51,814 bases of DNA from JARRQB01 sp965368585 (GTDB lineage: Bacteria > Pseudomonadota > Gammaproteobacteria > Chromatiales > Chromatiaceae): positions 1-51,814 of the forward strand of contig CBDUNM010000019.1 in assembly GCA_965368585.1 (NCBI GenBank), written 5' to 3'. Below are positions 17,957-26,923 of this stretch, piece after piece. The position numbers and the translations under genes are program-made. Positions within the stretch are counted from its first letter, which is position 1. Every line of letters begins with the position of its first letter. The notes beneath the pieces were generated by a model. The model did no database searches, was not told where the DNA came from, and saw only the letters and a list, made by a program, of their open reading frames with translations.

Positions 17957-19168
17957 CTAATCCGCCGCGCGAAGAACACCGTCTCTGCGGAACATGTCCC
18001 GGATGCCGCGCACCGCCTGCCGGGTACGATGTTCGTTCTCGATCAAGCCGAACCGGACATGTCCGTCCCCGTATTCGCCAAAGCCGATACCCGGAGATGC
18101 CGCGACCCTAGCCTCCGCGATCAGTCTCTTCGAAAACTCGACCGACCCCAGCGACCCGTATACCTCCGGTATGGGCGCCCAGACGAACATTGTCGCTTTG
18201 GGGCGCTCTACATTCCAGCCAATATTGTTCAGCCCATCGCACAGCACGTCACGCCGTCGCTGGTACATGTCCCTGATCTCGGAGACGCAGTCCTGCGGGC
18301 CTTCCAGCGCTGCGATGGCCGCCACCTGAATGGGCGTGAACATGCCGTAGTCCAGGTAGGATTTGATGCGTGCGAGCGCACCGACCAGTGTCTTGTTACC
18401 CACCATGAAGCCGACCCGCCAACCGGGCATGTTGTAGCTCTTCGACATGGAGAAAAACTCCACGGCGATTTCGTCTGCGCCCGGCACCTGCAACACCGAC
18501 GGCGCCACGTAGCCATCGAACACCATGTCGGCGTAGGCCAGATCGTGGACCAACCAGATATTGTGCTCCTTGCAGATGGCCACGACACGTTCGAAAAAAT
18601 CGAGCTCGACGCACTGCGTCGTGGGATTGGCGGGGAAATTGAGCACCAGCATTTTGGGCCGCGGCCACGACTCGTGTATGGCCTTGCGCAACGATTCGAA
18701 AAAATCGATATCCGGCGTCATCTGCAGGTGTCGGACATCCGCGCCGGCGATGATAAACCCATAGGGATGGATCGGGTACGCCGGATTCGGCACCAGCACC
18801 GTGTCGCCCGGCCCAACCGTGGCCAGGGCCAGGTGCGCCAGACCCTCTTTGGAGCCGATGGTGACAATTGCCTGCGACTCCGGGTCGAGTTCGACGGCGT
18901 AGCGGGACTGGTACCAGCGGCAGATCGCCCGCCGTAGCCGCGGCACCCCTTTTGAAATCGAGTAGCGATGCGTATCGCCGCGCCGCGCCGCGTCAACCAG
19001 CTTTTCAACGATGTGCGGCGGGGTCGGCTGATCCGGATTGCCCATGCCGAAATCGATGATGTCCTCACCGCGCGCGCGCGCCGCCGCCTTGAGGTCGTTG
19101 ACGATGGCGAACACATAGGGTGGCAAGCGCTTGATTCTGGGGAAATCTTCCATTTCTGGAACGGACAC
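17957..19168 (-). CDS. alaC: Alanine/valine-type PLP aminotransferase AlaC
   Basis: Fold-type I aminotransferase, 403 residues, of the glutamate-pyruvate (AlaC) group. IIDFGMGNPDQPTPPHIVEK (37-56), YSISKGVPRLRRAICRWYQ, NPAYPIHPYGFIIAGAD, LNFPANPTTQCV, HDLAYADMVFDGY, and the pyridoxal lysine in EFFSMSKSYNMPGWRVGF. Arg in VRFGLIENEHRTRQAVRGI binds the substrate carboxylate. It is first of the probable alaC-hom-thrC-RpfE-like operon, a common arrangement in gamma- and betaproteobacteria. Upstream, on the minus strand, a TTGACA hexamer (19235-19240 in plus coordinates) with TAGCGT 18 bp downstream is a possible promoter. Confidence 0.93.
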   Translation of the reverse strand: MSVPEMEDFPRIKRLPPYVFAIVNDLKAAARARGEDIIDFGMGNPDQPTPPHIVEKLVDAARRGDTHRYSISKGVPRLRRAICRWYQSRYAVELDPESQAIVTIGSKEGLAHLALATVGPGDTVLVPNPAYPIHPYGFIIAGADVRHLQMTPDIDFFESLRKAIHESWPRPKMLVLNFPANPTTQCVELDFFERVVAICKEHNIWLVHDLAYADMVFDGYVAPSVLQVPGADEIAVEFFSMSKSYNMPGWRVGFMVGNKTLVGALARIKSYLDYGMFTPIQVAAIAALEGPQDCVSEIRDMYQRRRDVLCDGLNNIGWNVERPKATMFVWAPIPEVYGSLGSVEFSKRLIAEARVAASPGIGFGEYGDGHVRFGLIENEHRTRQAVRGIRDMFRRDGVLRAAD

Positions 19169-19210
19169 GGGCGACCTCTGGGTAGTAAAGGCGGGCTGGC
19201 GGATGCCGCA

Positions 19211-19240
19211 ACGCTACCTCAGAAATTGCTAAAATGTCAA
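19211..19240 (-). promoter_or_regulatory. Possible sigma-70 promoter of alaC-hom-thrC
   Basis: Minus strand: a consensus -35 TTGACA (19235-19240), 18-bp spacer, and a modest -10 TAGCGT (19211-19216). It lies 43-72 nt upstream of the alaC start in an AT-rich stretch. The -35 is perfect but the -10 matches at only three positions, so this is tentative. Confidence 0.35.
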
Positions 19241-19323
19241 TAAAATTAGACGATTAGGAAACGATTATCCGACCTGTAGCAGGTGCCTGGCCAGCCACCT
19301 CGAATTGTCGTTATCATCAGCCT

Positions 19324-19692
19324 ATGAAATTCGCTCTCGAATCGCCCGGTGGTGCACTGATTATACGCGGCTATGAGCCGGGGTCGGTCCTGATCGGTCT
19401 CGAGACCTACCGCTCGAGTCTGCTGGTTATGTCGAATTGGGTCGATCCCGACTGGGAACCCGCATCGGTCGCCGAGCTGGCCGCGAAGCACGTCTCGCAG
19501 CTGATAGACAAAGGACCGGAAATCGTTATCCTGGGAACCGGCGAACGGCAACTGTTCCCCGCCCCGCGACTGTTCATGGACCTCATGGACGCCGGCATCG
19601 GCTACGAGGTGATGGACACCGCCGCCGCATGCCGCACTTATAACATTCTGCTGACCGAAGGTCGCGCGGTATTGGCTGCGCTGTTTCCCTGA
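19324..19692 (+). CDS. Mth938-like (DUF498/COG3737) domain protein
   Basis: 122-residue single-domain protein of the Mth938/NDUFAF3 family. The bacterial members have no settled function; the eukaryotic homologue assists complex I assembly. Visible family features are IIRGYEPGSVLIGLETYRSS, PEIVILGTGERQLFPAPRL and MDTAAACRTYNILLTEGRAV, the last containing the conserved T-A-x-A-x-x-T-Y-N segment. It stands alone on the plus strand between divergent alaC and convergent fliJ, so is probably a single transcription unit. Confidence 0.88.
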   Translation: MKFALESPGGALIIRGYEPGSVLIGLETYRSSLLVMSNWVDPDWEPASVAELAAKHVSQLIDKGPEIVILGTGERQLFPAPRLFMDLMDAGIGYEVMDTAAACRTYNILLTEGRAVLAALFP

Positions 19693-19829
19693 CGTCACGT
19701 AGCGGTCGTCGTTCGCAGGCGGCGCCCCGCCCTTGGTTTTCGACACCCGTTGCACCTCGGTTTCCCCCCCCCTGAAATCGCGGCGACCGAGCGGATCTGC
19801 GACAACGAGGCGAAATCAAACACCGCCAA
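19693..19829. other. Convergent gap between Mth938-like gene and fliJ
   Basis: A 137-bp non-coding gap. It holds a run of nine cytosines at 19764-19772 but no clear terminator hairpin with a T-tract for either gene. No fliK follows fliJ here. Confidence 0.5.
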
Positions 19830-20261
19830 TCACCGACGTCGCTGATTGCGTTCGTCCTGTTCGGCTTGCTCGCGTTTGTCGGTCGCCTGCCGTTCAGTGT
19901 CCCGCAGTTTGTCGACGACGTTGTTCATGACCTGCGTACGGGTGTATTTATCGCGCCACTGGTTCTTGCTGGTGTCGCATTGCTGCTGGGCCGCGGCCGT
20001 AATCTGCTCCTGCTGCGCAATCGCCTGCTCGAGCTTGTCGATGAACACCTGATAGTCGCGCATTTGCGCGGCGGTCAGCGCGTTGCGCGCCGCGCGACGA
20101 TAGCGCTCCAGGTACTCGGCGTGGTAAGCGCGCAGTTCACCGAGCCGATTTTCCGCCTCGTGCCGCAGTTTCAGGGACTCCCCCAGCGCAGACGCCGCTT
20201 TGCGCTCGCGGTCGTTGGCGACACGCTGGATCGGTGCAAATCGTTTCGATGGGGGTGCCAT
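19830..20261 (-). CDS. fliJ: Flagellar export protein FliJ
   Basis: 143-residue, almost wholly alpha-helical, highly charged protein (RFAPIQRVANDRERKAASAL at the start, long Gln/Glu/Arg coiled coil, basic tail QDERNQRRR). FliJ is the central stalk of the FliH-FliI ATPase of the flagellar type III export gate. Sequence identity within this family is low, so the call rests on length, two-helix coiled-coil form and its position 28 nt after fliI. It is the last flagellar gene of the run; in Pseudomonas-type clusters fliK would be expected later. Confidence 0.88.
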   Translation of the reverse strand: MAPPSKRFAPIQRVANDRERKAASALGESLKLRHEAENRLGELRAYHAEYLERYRRAARNALTAAQMRDYQVFIDKLEQAIAQQEQITAAAQQQCDTSKNQWRDKYTRTQVMNNVVDKLRDTERQATDKREQAEQDERNQRRR

Positions 20262-20289
20262 TATCGCTCCGGTTTTTCTTCTGGTACGG

Positions 20290-21684
20290 CTACATCAAGT
20301 CGGCTGCAGTCGCTGGTTCATGTGGAAACAAGGTCATTAGTTCCGCCAGACTCTGCTGCAAGTCAAAGCTGGTACGCATATCCTGCCGCAAGAACGACTC
20401 CAGTTGCGGTATCGCCGAAATAGCCAGATCAATATTCGCATCCGAACCCGATTCGTAGGCACCGACGCTGACCAGGTCGCGGTTCTGCTGGTAGAGACTG
20501 TATAGCCGCTTGAACGCCTGCGCCGATGCCTGGTGCTCGGAAGACGTAATTTCATTCATGGCACGGCTGATCGAGGCCTCGATATCGATCGCCGGATAGT
20601 GACCTGCCTCGGCGAGGCGGCGCGACAGCACGATATGACCGTCCAGTATGGCGCGCGCGGCATCGGCGATCGGGTCATTGTGATCGTCGCCCTCCACCAG
20701 CACAGTGTAAAACGCCGTGATCGATCCGCCATCACGGTCGCCGTTGCCGGCACGCTCAACCAGTTGCGGCAGTTTGGCAAACACCGATGGGGGATAGCCT
20801 TTGGTGGCCGGCGGCTCGTTGATCGCCAGCCCGATCTCCCGCTGCGCCTGTGCAAAGCGTGTCAGCGAATCCATCAGCAGCAGGACGTTACGCCCTTCGC
20901 TGCGAAAGAATTCCGCGATACTGGTTGCCAGCATGGCGCCGTGCAACCGTCGCAACGGCGGCTGGTCGGCCGGCACGGCCACCACCACCGACCGCGCCAG
21001 ACCTTCCGGTCCCAGGATATTGTCGACGAATTCCTTCACCTCTCGGCCGCGTTCACCAATCAACCCGACCACCACCACATCGGCGTCGGTATACTTCGTC
21101 ATCATGCCCAGCAGCACCGACTTGCCCACCCCGGAGCCGGCGAACAGGCCCAGCCGCTGCCCTCGACCCACGCTCAGCAGCGCATTGATCGCGCGTATGC
21201 CGACGTCCAGCGGCCGACGGATCGGATCGCGCGCCAGCGGGTTGATGGCCTCGCCGTTCAGCGGCCAGGTTTCCCGGGCATGCATGGGGCCCCGACCGTC
21301 GAGCGGTTTACCGGAGCCGTCGATGATGCGCCCCAACAGCGCATCGCCGACCGGCGATTCGCTCATCCGGCCGGTGGGGGCCACCCGTGCGTCCGGTTCG
21401 AGACCGCGGATATCGCCGGTAGCCATGAGATAAAGGCTTTCACCGGCAAAACCCACCACTTCGGTCTCGACCCGTTCGCCGCTGTTGTTGATGACGTCGC
21501 AACGCCCGCCGACCGCCGCCCGGCAGCCCACGGCTTCGAGGGTCAGGCCCACCATGCGGGTCAGCTTGCCTTCCACGACCAATCCGCGGCTGTCACCCAG
21601 GCGCTCGCCGATGCGGGCAATGCGTTCGCACCAGATCGCGGTCCGATCGATGAGCGGTGCGCCTTTAGGCGTTGCTTGATTCAT
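20290..21684 (-). CDS. fliI: Flagellum-specific ATP synthase FliI
   Basis: Export ATPase of the flagellar type III secretion apparatus, related to F1-beta. 464 residues from the chosen start. Walker A GLFAGSGVGKSVLLGMM, GLIGERGREVKEFVDNILG, Walker B region NVLLLMDSLTRFAQAQREIG, EPPATKGYPPSVFAKLPQLVERAG, and VEGDDHNDPIADAARAILDGH. ATG 21684 places the amino terminus in line with homologues and overlaps fliH by 20 bases; longer starts at 21693 or 21735 are possible because no ribosome site decides between them. FliH regulates it, and FliJ follows it. Confidence 0.95.
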   Translation of the reverse strand: MNQATPKGAPLIDRTAIWCERIARIGERLGDSRGLVVEGKLTRMVGLTLEAVGCRAAVGGRCDVINNSGERVETEVVGFAGESLYLMATGDIRGLEPDARVAPTGRMSESPVGDALLGRIIDGSGKPLDGRGPMHARETWPLNGEAINPLARDPIRRPLDVGIRAINALLSVGRGQRLGLFAGSGVGKSVLLGMMTKYTDADVVVVGLIGERGREVKEFVDNILGPEGLARSVVVAVPADQPPLRRLHGAMLATSIAEFFRSEGRNVLLLMDSLTRFAQAQREIGLAINEPPATKGYPPSVFAKLPQLVERAGNGDRDGGSITAFYTVLVEGDDHNDPIADAARAILDGHIVLSRRLAEAGHYPAIDIEASISRAMNEITSSEHQASAQAFKRLYSLYQQNRDLVSVGAYESGSDANIDLAISAIPQLESFLRQDMRTSFDLQQSLAELMTLFPHEPATAADLM

Positions 21685-22378
21685 CGTCCTCATCGGCGTT
21701 GCGTTCACCGGCGAGCAACGGTGCGAGCAAGGCATTGAGCCGCGACTCCAGCGTCGCGTCTATCTGCGAGGTATCGGTCAACACCTTGCAGCCACCGCGT
21801 TGGATGACGGGGTCCTCGACAATCTGCCACTTCTGTTCGGCCTCGCCCAGCGCATAGATTTCGCGCACCAGGCTCGCGTCTTCGGGATGCAGCAACAGGC
21901 GCACGTTGCGGGCCGCCACGGGGAGTACCGACAACGCCTCGCGCACGACACCGATGATATGCGCAGGGTCGGTCTTGATTTCGCGCCTGACCAGCTGACG
22001 CACCATGCTGATCACCAGAGCAACGATCTCGCGCTCCACCTGGTCGTCCAACTGCTCGAACGGCTTGTGTAACGCGCGCATCAACTGATCCAACTGCGCC
22101 AGGCGCAGCAGAGACTCCCGCCGGCCCTCTTCGACACCCTCCCGATGACCGAACGCATGGCCTTCGTTGCGGCCCTGCTCAAAACCCTCGTCGCGCGCCT
22201 GTTGCTGCAGTGCCTGCAGTTCGGCCGCGGTCGGCAAAACCGGTTCGGGGTCGCGTTGCACCGGCTTTTTATCGGGCTGGTCTGCCGACGGCTGATCCAT
22301 TTGCGGCAGACGCCAGCGTTGCACATCCCCGGCGTCCGGGCGGATGATCCGCGTGCCGCCGATTCGTTCCTTGCTCAT
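21665..22378 (-). CDS. fliH: Flagellar assembly protein FliH
   Basis: Negative regulator and stator of FliI. 237 residues. The distinguishing feature is the glycine-every-fourth-residue helix GFEQGRNEGHAFGHREGVEE (about residues 64-83), the GxxxG repeat of FliH. The carboxyl-terminal half (VEREIVALVISMVRQLVRRE, then PHPED-like LLHPEDASLVREIYAL) is the V-/F-type ATP synthase subunit E-like domain. A proline/glutamine-rich region (residues 20-50) precedes the repeat. It starts 12 nt after the fliG stop and overlaps fliI. Confidence 0.92.
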   Translation of the reverse strand: MSKERIGGTRIIRPDAGDVQRWRLPQMDQPSADQPDKKPVQRDPEPVLPTAAELQALQQQARDEGFEQGRNEGHAFGHREGVEEGRRESLLRLAQLDQLMRALHKPFEQLDDQVEREIVALVISMVRQLVRREIKTDPAHIIGVVREALSVLPVAARNVRLLLHPEDASLVREIYALGEAEQKWQIVEDPVIQRGGCKVLTDTSQIDATLESRLNALLAPLLAGERNADEDDESSNA

Positions 22379-22390
22379 GCCAGTCTATCG

Positions 22391-23431
22391 CTACACGAAG
22401 TCATCGCCGCCACCGCTGCCCAACGCGATCTCGCCGGCGTCGGAAAGGCGGCGGGCGGCGGACAGGATTTCCTTTTGCGCACCTTCCACGTCGCTGACCC
22501 GCGCCGGCGCCGCCGCTTCCAGATCGTCACGCAGCATTTCGGCCGCGCGTGACGACATGTTCTTGAAGATCTTGTCCTTGAGCGGCTCGGCTGCGCCGCG
22601 CAGAGCCAGCAGCAACTGGTCGGAGGAAACTTCCCGCAGCAGGGTCTGCATGCCACGATCGTCGACTTCGACCAGGTTTTCGAAGACAAACATATTGTCC
22701 TGGATCTCCTGCGAGAGATCCTCGTCCTGCTCCTTGATCATGTCGATCACTTGCGACTCGATGCTGCCGTCGACAAAGTTGAGAATTTCCGCCGCCTTCT
22801 TGACGCCGCCCATGGTCGCCGACTTGACGTTGGACTGCCCCGAAAACTGCTTTTCGAGAATGTCGTCGAGTTCCTGCAGCGCCGCCGGCTGAATACCGTC
22901 GAGGCTGGCGACACGCATGACGACATCCGCCCTGACCCGCTCGGGGAACTCCGCCAGCACGCCGGCCGCCTGATCCGGATCCAGAAAGGACATCACGATG
23001 GCGATGATCTGCGGGTGCTCCTGCCGAATGAGCTCGGCGATGCCGCGCGGATCCATCCACTTGAGCTGCTCCAGCCCCTTGCTGTTGCGGCCCAGCAGAA
23101 TACGGTCGATCACGCCACTGGCTTTATCGGCGCCCAACGCGGTGGTGAGCATGTTGCGTATGTACTCGTCGGAACCCAGCCCCAGCGACGTCTGCTCGCC
23201 GATCGTGCCCACGAACTCGGCCATCACGGTTTCCATCATGGAACTGGTGACTTGCGACAATCCGGCCATCGCCATACCGATCTCCTGCACTTCCTTGGGA
23301 CCCATATGACGCAGGATTTCCGCCGCGTGTTGTTCGCCCAAGCCGAGCATCAACAACGCGGATCGCTCCAGGCCGTTGAGTCTGGCGACCGCCGCCTTGA
23401 CGGCCTGCGAGTCCTGCGCCTCAGGCGGCAT
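22391..23431 (-). CDS. fliG: Flagellar motor switch protein FliG
   Basis: Rotor protein joining the MS-ring (FliF) to FliM and the stator. 346 residues from ATG 23431. Amino-terminal LNGLERSALLMLGLGEQHAA; middle-domain EHPQ motif in ELIRQEHPQIIAIVMSFLDP; GGVKKAAEILNFVD; and the charged torque helix DQLLLALRGAAEPLKDKIFK with NMSSRAAEMLRDDLE. The start overlaps the fliF stop by 11 bases; a TTG at 23440 is a possible alternative start giving three extra residues. Confidence 0.95.
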   Translation of the reverse strand: MPPEAQDSQAVKAAVARLNGLERSALLMLGLGEQHAAEILRHMGPKEVQEIGMAMAGLSQVTSSMMETVMAEFVGTIGEQTSLGLGSDEYIRNMLTTALGADKASGVIDRILLGRNSKGLEQLKWMDPRGIAELIRQEHPQIIAIVMSFLDPDQAAGVLAEFPERVRADVVMRVASLDGIQPAALQELDDILEKQFSGQSNVKSATMGGVKKAAEILNFVDGSIESQVIDMIKEQDEDLSQEIQDNMFVFENLVEVDDRGMQTLLREVSSDQLLLALRGAAEPLKDKIFKNMSSRAAEMLRDDLEAAAPARVSDVEGAQKEILSAARRLSDAGEIALGSGGGDDFV

Positions 23432-25103
23432 CTTCCGCAACCCAGGTCTTGACCAGCTGCGCCACCCGCTTGGGATCGGAGTCGACCAACTGCCGTGCCG
23501 CGTCGAGCACGTTCTCGTAACCGGCAGGCCCCGGCAGCTTGATGGGTTCGCCGTCGCTGCCGATCATCAGGCCGTCTTCGCCGATCCGCCCCTCGGCACC
23601 GCCCGCACCGTCCGTCGCGCCCCCTGCCGGGACGGCCTCCGGCATTTCGGCGGGGGGCGGGTTGATCAGCTTTTTCATGGTCGGGCGTAACACGCCGAAC
23701 ACGATCAGGACAGCAATCAGAACGCCGCCCGCCTGTTTTGCGATGTCCCAGAACAGCGGCTGCTGCCAGATCGGCAGATCCGGCAGCGGCTCGACCGCCT
23801 CCGGCGGCAGGAAGCTGGAGTTGATCACCTTGATGGTGTCGCCGCGCTGCACGCTGAAGCCAATCGCCTCGCGCACCAGCTGGGCGATGCGCTCGATCTC
23901 TTCCGGAGTCCGTTCGCGGCGCGCGACCGCACCCTCGGTACCGCGCTGCAGCACGTCGTCCACCACCACCGCGACCGACAGGCGCCGCAAACTGGCGGGT
24001 GCCAGCCGGGTGTGACTGATGACCCTGTCCAGTTCGTAATTGCGCGTCGCCTGCTTCGAGGTATTGAGCGGCGCCTGGTTGTCGCCTCCAGCCGCGCCGG
24101 ACCCTGCCTGCTCGGGTGCGTTACCGGCCGCCGGCGGCTGGTTGCTCAACGCACCGGGCACGCCCTGCACGGCCGACAGCCGACTGGCCTCCTCGTTGAC
24201 CTGTTCGCTGCGCAACGCCGGCTGATCGGGGTTGTACTGCTCCTGGGTTTGCTCGGTCACCGTAAAGTCCACTTCCGCGGAGACCTGGGCACGAATGCTG
24301 TCCTTACCGACTATCGGCGCCAGGAGGTCTTCGATGCGTCGACGATAGTGTTCCTCAACCTTGCGCGTGTACTCGAACTGCGAGCCGGAGCGCTTCATCT
24401 CGCTACTGCCGCGTTCTTCGCTGAGCAGGCGCCCCTTGTGATCAACGACGGTAACCCGACCGGGCTCCAGATCCGGCACGCTCGAGGCGACCAGATGAAT
24501 AATGGACTCGACCTGAGCGGACTCGAGAACCCGTCCCGCATACAAGCCCAGTGTAACGGAGGCCGAAGGCTGCTTGCGCTTGCGTACGAACACTGATTGC
24601 TTGGGCAGGGCAAGATGGACCCGCGCCGTTTTGACACTGGCAATCGACGCGATTGTCCTGGCCAGCTCACCTTCCAGGGCATGGTGGTAGCGCGCCCGCT
24701 CGACCAACTGGCTGGTGCCGAACCCGGTTTCCTGCTGCAGCATTTCGAAGCCGAGTCCGTCGCTGTGGGGCAGCCCCTGCGCGGCCAGCTGCATGCGCAG
24801 TTCCTGCAGTTTGCCGTTCGGTACCAGGACCATGCCGGTGGCCTGATCCACCTTATAGTCGACGCCAGCCTGCTGCAGGGCCGTCATCACTTCCATCGCG
24901 TCCTGGTCGGCCAGACTGCCGTACAACGGCGCGTAGTTGGGACTTTGCGACCACAATACGACCGCCACGCCCAGCGCGACGCTTGCCGCGATGCCTACCA
25001 TGACGGCGAGCTGGCGGACCAGCGGATTGTCTCTCAAACCGCCCGGGCCAAGCGCGACCGGGTCGCTCGCACCTCCCGTTACGTTATCGGTTAATTCAGC
25101 CAT
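23421..25103 (-). CDS. fliF: Flagellar MS-ring protein FliF
   Basis: Builds the membrane MS-ring of the basal body. 560 residues. First membrane helix at about 33-50 (LAVMVGIAASVALGVAVVLW), then the YscJ-type domain NYAPLYGSLADQDAMEVMTA and GVDYKVDQATGMVLVPNGKL, and HHALEGELARTIASIASVKT. The second membrane helix near residue 455 (FWDIAKQAGGVLIAVLIVFG) leads to a cytosolic tail ending with the FliG-binding segment (QLVDSDPKRVAQLVKTWVAE). A low-complexity Gly/Ala stretch lies before that tail. It sits 11 nt after fliE. Confidence 0.96.
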   Translation of the reverse strand: MAELTDNVTGGASDPVALGPGGLRDNPLVRQLAVMVGIAASVALGVAVVLWSQSPNYAPLYGSLADQDAMEVMTALQQAGVDYKVDQATGMVLVPNGKLQELRMQLAAQGLPHSDGLGFEMLQQETGFGTSQLVERARYHHALEGELARTIASIASVKTARVHLALPKQSVFVRKRKQPSASVTLGLYAGRVLESAQVESIIHLVASSVPDLEPGRVTVVDHKGRLLSEERGSSEMKRSGSQFEYTRKVEEHYRRRIEDLLAPIVGKDSIRAQVSAEVDFTVTEQTQEQYNPDQPALRSEQVNEEASRLSAVQGVPGALSNQPPAAGNAPEQAGSGAAGGDNQAPLNTSKQATRNYELDRVISHTRLAPASLRRLSVAVVVDDVLQRGTEGAVARRERTPEEIERIAQLVREAIGFSVQRGDTIKVINSSFLPPEAVEPLPDLPIWQQPLFWDIAKQAGGVLIAVLIVFGVLRPTMKKLINPPPAEMPEAVPAGGATDGAGGAEGRIGEDGLMIGSDGEPIKLPGPAGYENVLDAARQLVDSDPKRVAQLVKTWVAEDAA

Positions 25104-25114
25104 CGGTCATTCGA

Positions 25115-25426
25115 TCACATTGCCATGTTCATCACGTCCTTGTAGGCCTCGACCAGTTTGTTTCTTACCTGATTCATGGCCTGGAAGGACACACTGGCTT
25201 TCTGCGATGCGATCATGACCCGCGCCAGATCCACATCGGGATCGCCCAGCTCGAACGACGTTTTCAATGCGTTGGCGTGTTGTTGCGTCGCGTTGACCGA
25301 GTCGATCGATTTTTTTAGCAGATCTCCAAAACTCGCGTCGCCCACGGGCTGCGGCTGCACAGCCTGCGCCTTGGCCGCCACGACGCGCATCTGCGCGAGA
25401 ACCTGACTGATTTCCGGTGTACTCAT
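25115..25426 (-). CDS. fliE: Flagellar hook-basal body complex protein FliE
   Basis: Adapter between MS-ring and proximal rod. 103 residues, typical length. SFGDLLKKSIDSVNATQQHA, FELGDPDVDLARVMIASQKA and QAMNQVRNKLVEAYKDVMNM are the characteristic carboxyl-terminal sequences. ATG 25426 is chosen because the family begins here (MSTPEISQVLAQM), with GGGA about 10 nt upstream. It is first gene of fliEFGHIJ and has a strong sigma-54 promoter 55-70 nt upstream. Confidence 0.95.
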   Translation of the reverse strand: MSTPEISQVLAQMRVVAAKAQAVQPQPVGDASFGDLLKKSIDSVNATQQHANALKTSFELGDPDVDLARVMIASQKASVSFQAMNQVRNKLVEAYKDVMNMAM

Positions 25427-25480
25427 TGTTCTATTTCCCGTTACGTTTTTCCGTCGTTGCCGAACTACCGTTTGGATATC

Positions 25481-25496
25481 TGCACGAATCGCGCCA
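25481..25496 (-). promoter_or_regulatory. Sigma-54 (-24/-12) promoter of the fliE operon
   Basis: Minus strand reads TGGCGCGATTCGTGCA, against the RpoN consensus TGGCACG-N4-TTGCA: only two of the fixed positions differ and the invariant GG and GC are ten bases apart. Transcription should start about 12 nt past the GC, near 25470, giving a ~45-nt leader before the fliE ATG at 25426. The position fits FleQ/FleR-activated expression as in Pseudomonas and Vibrio. Confidence 0.8.
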
Positions 25497-25582
25497 TGGT
25501 TTTGATCCGTTGATGCGTGCCCGTTCAGCCCGTGCACGCCCGGTGGAAGACCGCCGCAAGCAGGCTTGCCGCGGGCGGCGCG

Positions 25583-26923
25583 TCATGGCACCGCGACGCC
25601 GGATTCTTTCAGGCGGGCGATCTTGTAACGCAGCGTACGCGGGCTGATACCAAGCACCTCAGCCGCGTGTTTGCGACTGCCCTTGCCTTCTCTCAGGGCA
25701 TCGAGTATGCGTTGTTCTTCGACCGAGCGGAGATCCGCCCCCAAGCGGCCAACCACTGCGCCGGGGCGCATCGGCTCGGGGGGTTCGACCGGGCTCATAC
25801 CGTCGACCAGTTCGAAGTGGATGTGCTCTGCGCCCACGTCGCCACCGTCACATAGAATCAGGGCGCGCTGCATCAGATTGTCGAGTTCACGCACATTACC
25901 CGGCCAGCCATGCGCCAGCAGTTTGGCCTCGACCGCCGCGTTCAGTCGCGGCACCGGCGAACCGCCGCGTCTATGGCGTGCCAGCAAGGTACGCGCCAAC
26001 GGCAGTATGTCGCGGACACGTTCGCGCAACGGTGGCATGGTCAGCGGAAAAACGTTCAGCCGGTAAAACAGATCTTCGCGGAACCTGCCCGCCGCCACCT
26101 CTTCGCGCAGACGACGGTTGGTGGTCGCCAGCACGCGCACATCCAGTTGTATCAGTTCACGGCCGCCGAGGCGCTCCACCTCCCGCTCCTGCAGCACCCG
26201 CAACAGCTTGGCCTGCAACGACAAGCTCATTTCCGATATCTCGTCCAGCAGCAGAGTGCCGCCCTGCGCCTGTTCGAACTTCCCGGCACTGGCACGCGTC
26301 GCGCCGGTAAACGCACCTTTCTCGTACCCGAACAACACCGCTTCGAGCATGTTGTCCGGTATCGCGGCGCAATTGATGGCGATGAACGAACCGTCGCGGC
26401 GCGCCGAATTGGCATGAAGAAAGCGGGCCAGTACCTCTTTCCCGGTACCCGATTCACCCCCGATCAGCACGGTCGCGTCACTCTGCGCCACCCGCCGCGC
26501 CAGCTCAACGATTTCACGGCTGCGCAGATCCTCAGCGATGATCTCCGGCGGCGACTCGGTCTGACGCGGCATGTAGCGGCGCACCTTGTCGATCAGCGCC
26601 GTCGCCTCGAAGGGCTTCGCGAGATAGTCGGCGGCACCCAGCTTCATGGCCTCGACGGCGCGCTCAACCGTGCCGTAAGCGGTCATCACAAGCACCGGGA
26701 TGGACGAATGGCGGGCACGCAATTGCCTCAGCAAGGCGTAGCCGTCCATGGGCCGCATCTGCACATCCGTGAGCACGAGGTCGATGGGTTCCGCCTCGAT
26801 CCGCTCAAGCGCCGCGTAACCGTCCGCGGCCAGACGGGTCTCGTAGCCGGACAGTCGCAATGTGTCGGCAAGTGCTTCGGCGAGATCCAAATCGTCTTCG
26901 ACAATCAGTATGCGGGCTATCAT
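25583..26923 (-). CDS. fleR: Sigma-54-dependent flagellar response regulator FleR (FlrC)
   Basis: Activator of middle flagellar genes. 446 residues: receiver domain with VEDDLD and phospho-acceptor D53 in VLTDVQMRPMDGYALL; AAA+ domain with Walker A GGESGTGKEV (155-164), sigma-54 loop GAFTGA (203-208) and LLLDEISEMSLSLQAKLLRV; Fis-type helix-turn-helix SRKHAAEVLGISPRTLRYKI at the end. The start ATG overlaps the fleS stop by four bases (ATGA), so kinase and regulator are translationally coupled. Its likely targets include the fliE promoter directly downstream. Confidence 0.94.
   Translation of the reverse strand: MIARILIVEDDLDLAEALADTLRLSGYETRLAADGYAALERIEAEPIDLVLTDVQMRPMDGYALLRQLRARHSSIPVLVMTAYGTVERAVEAMKLGAADYLAKPFEATALIDKVRRYMPRQTESPPEIIAEDLRSREIVELARRVAQSDATVLIGGESGTGKEVLARFLHANSARRDGSFIAINCAAIPDNMLEAVLFGYEKGAFTGATRASAGKFEQAQGGTLLLDEISEMSLSLQAKLLRVLQEREVERLGGRELIQLDVRVLATTNRRLREEVAAGRFREDLFYRLNVFPLTMPPLRERVRDILPLARTLLARHRRGGSPVPRLNAAVEAKLLAHGWPGNVRELDNLMQRALILCDGGDVGAEHIHFELVDGMSPVEPPEPMRPGAVVGRLGADLRSVEEQRILDALREGKGSRKHAAEVLGISPRTLRYKIARLKESGVAVP

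Noticed and set aside
19764..19772. Run of nine cytosines
   Set aside because: It could vary by slippage, but it lies in a convergent non-coding gap after both stop codons, so no phase-variable gene is evident.
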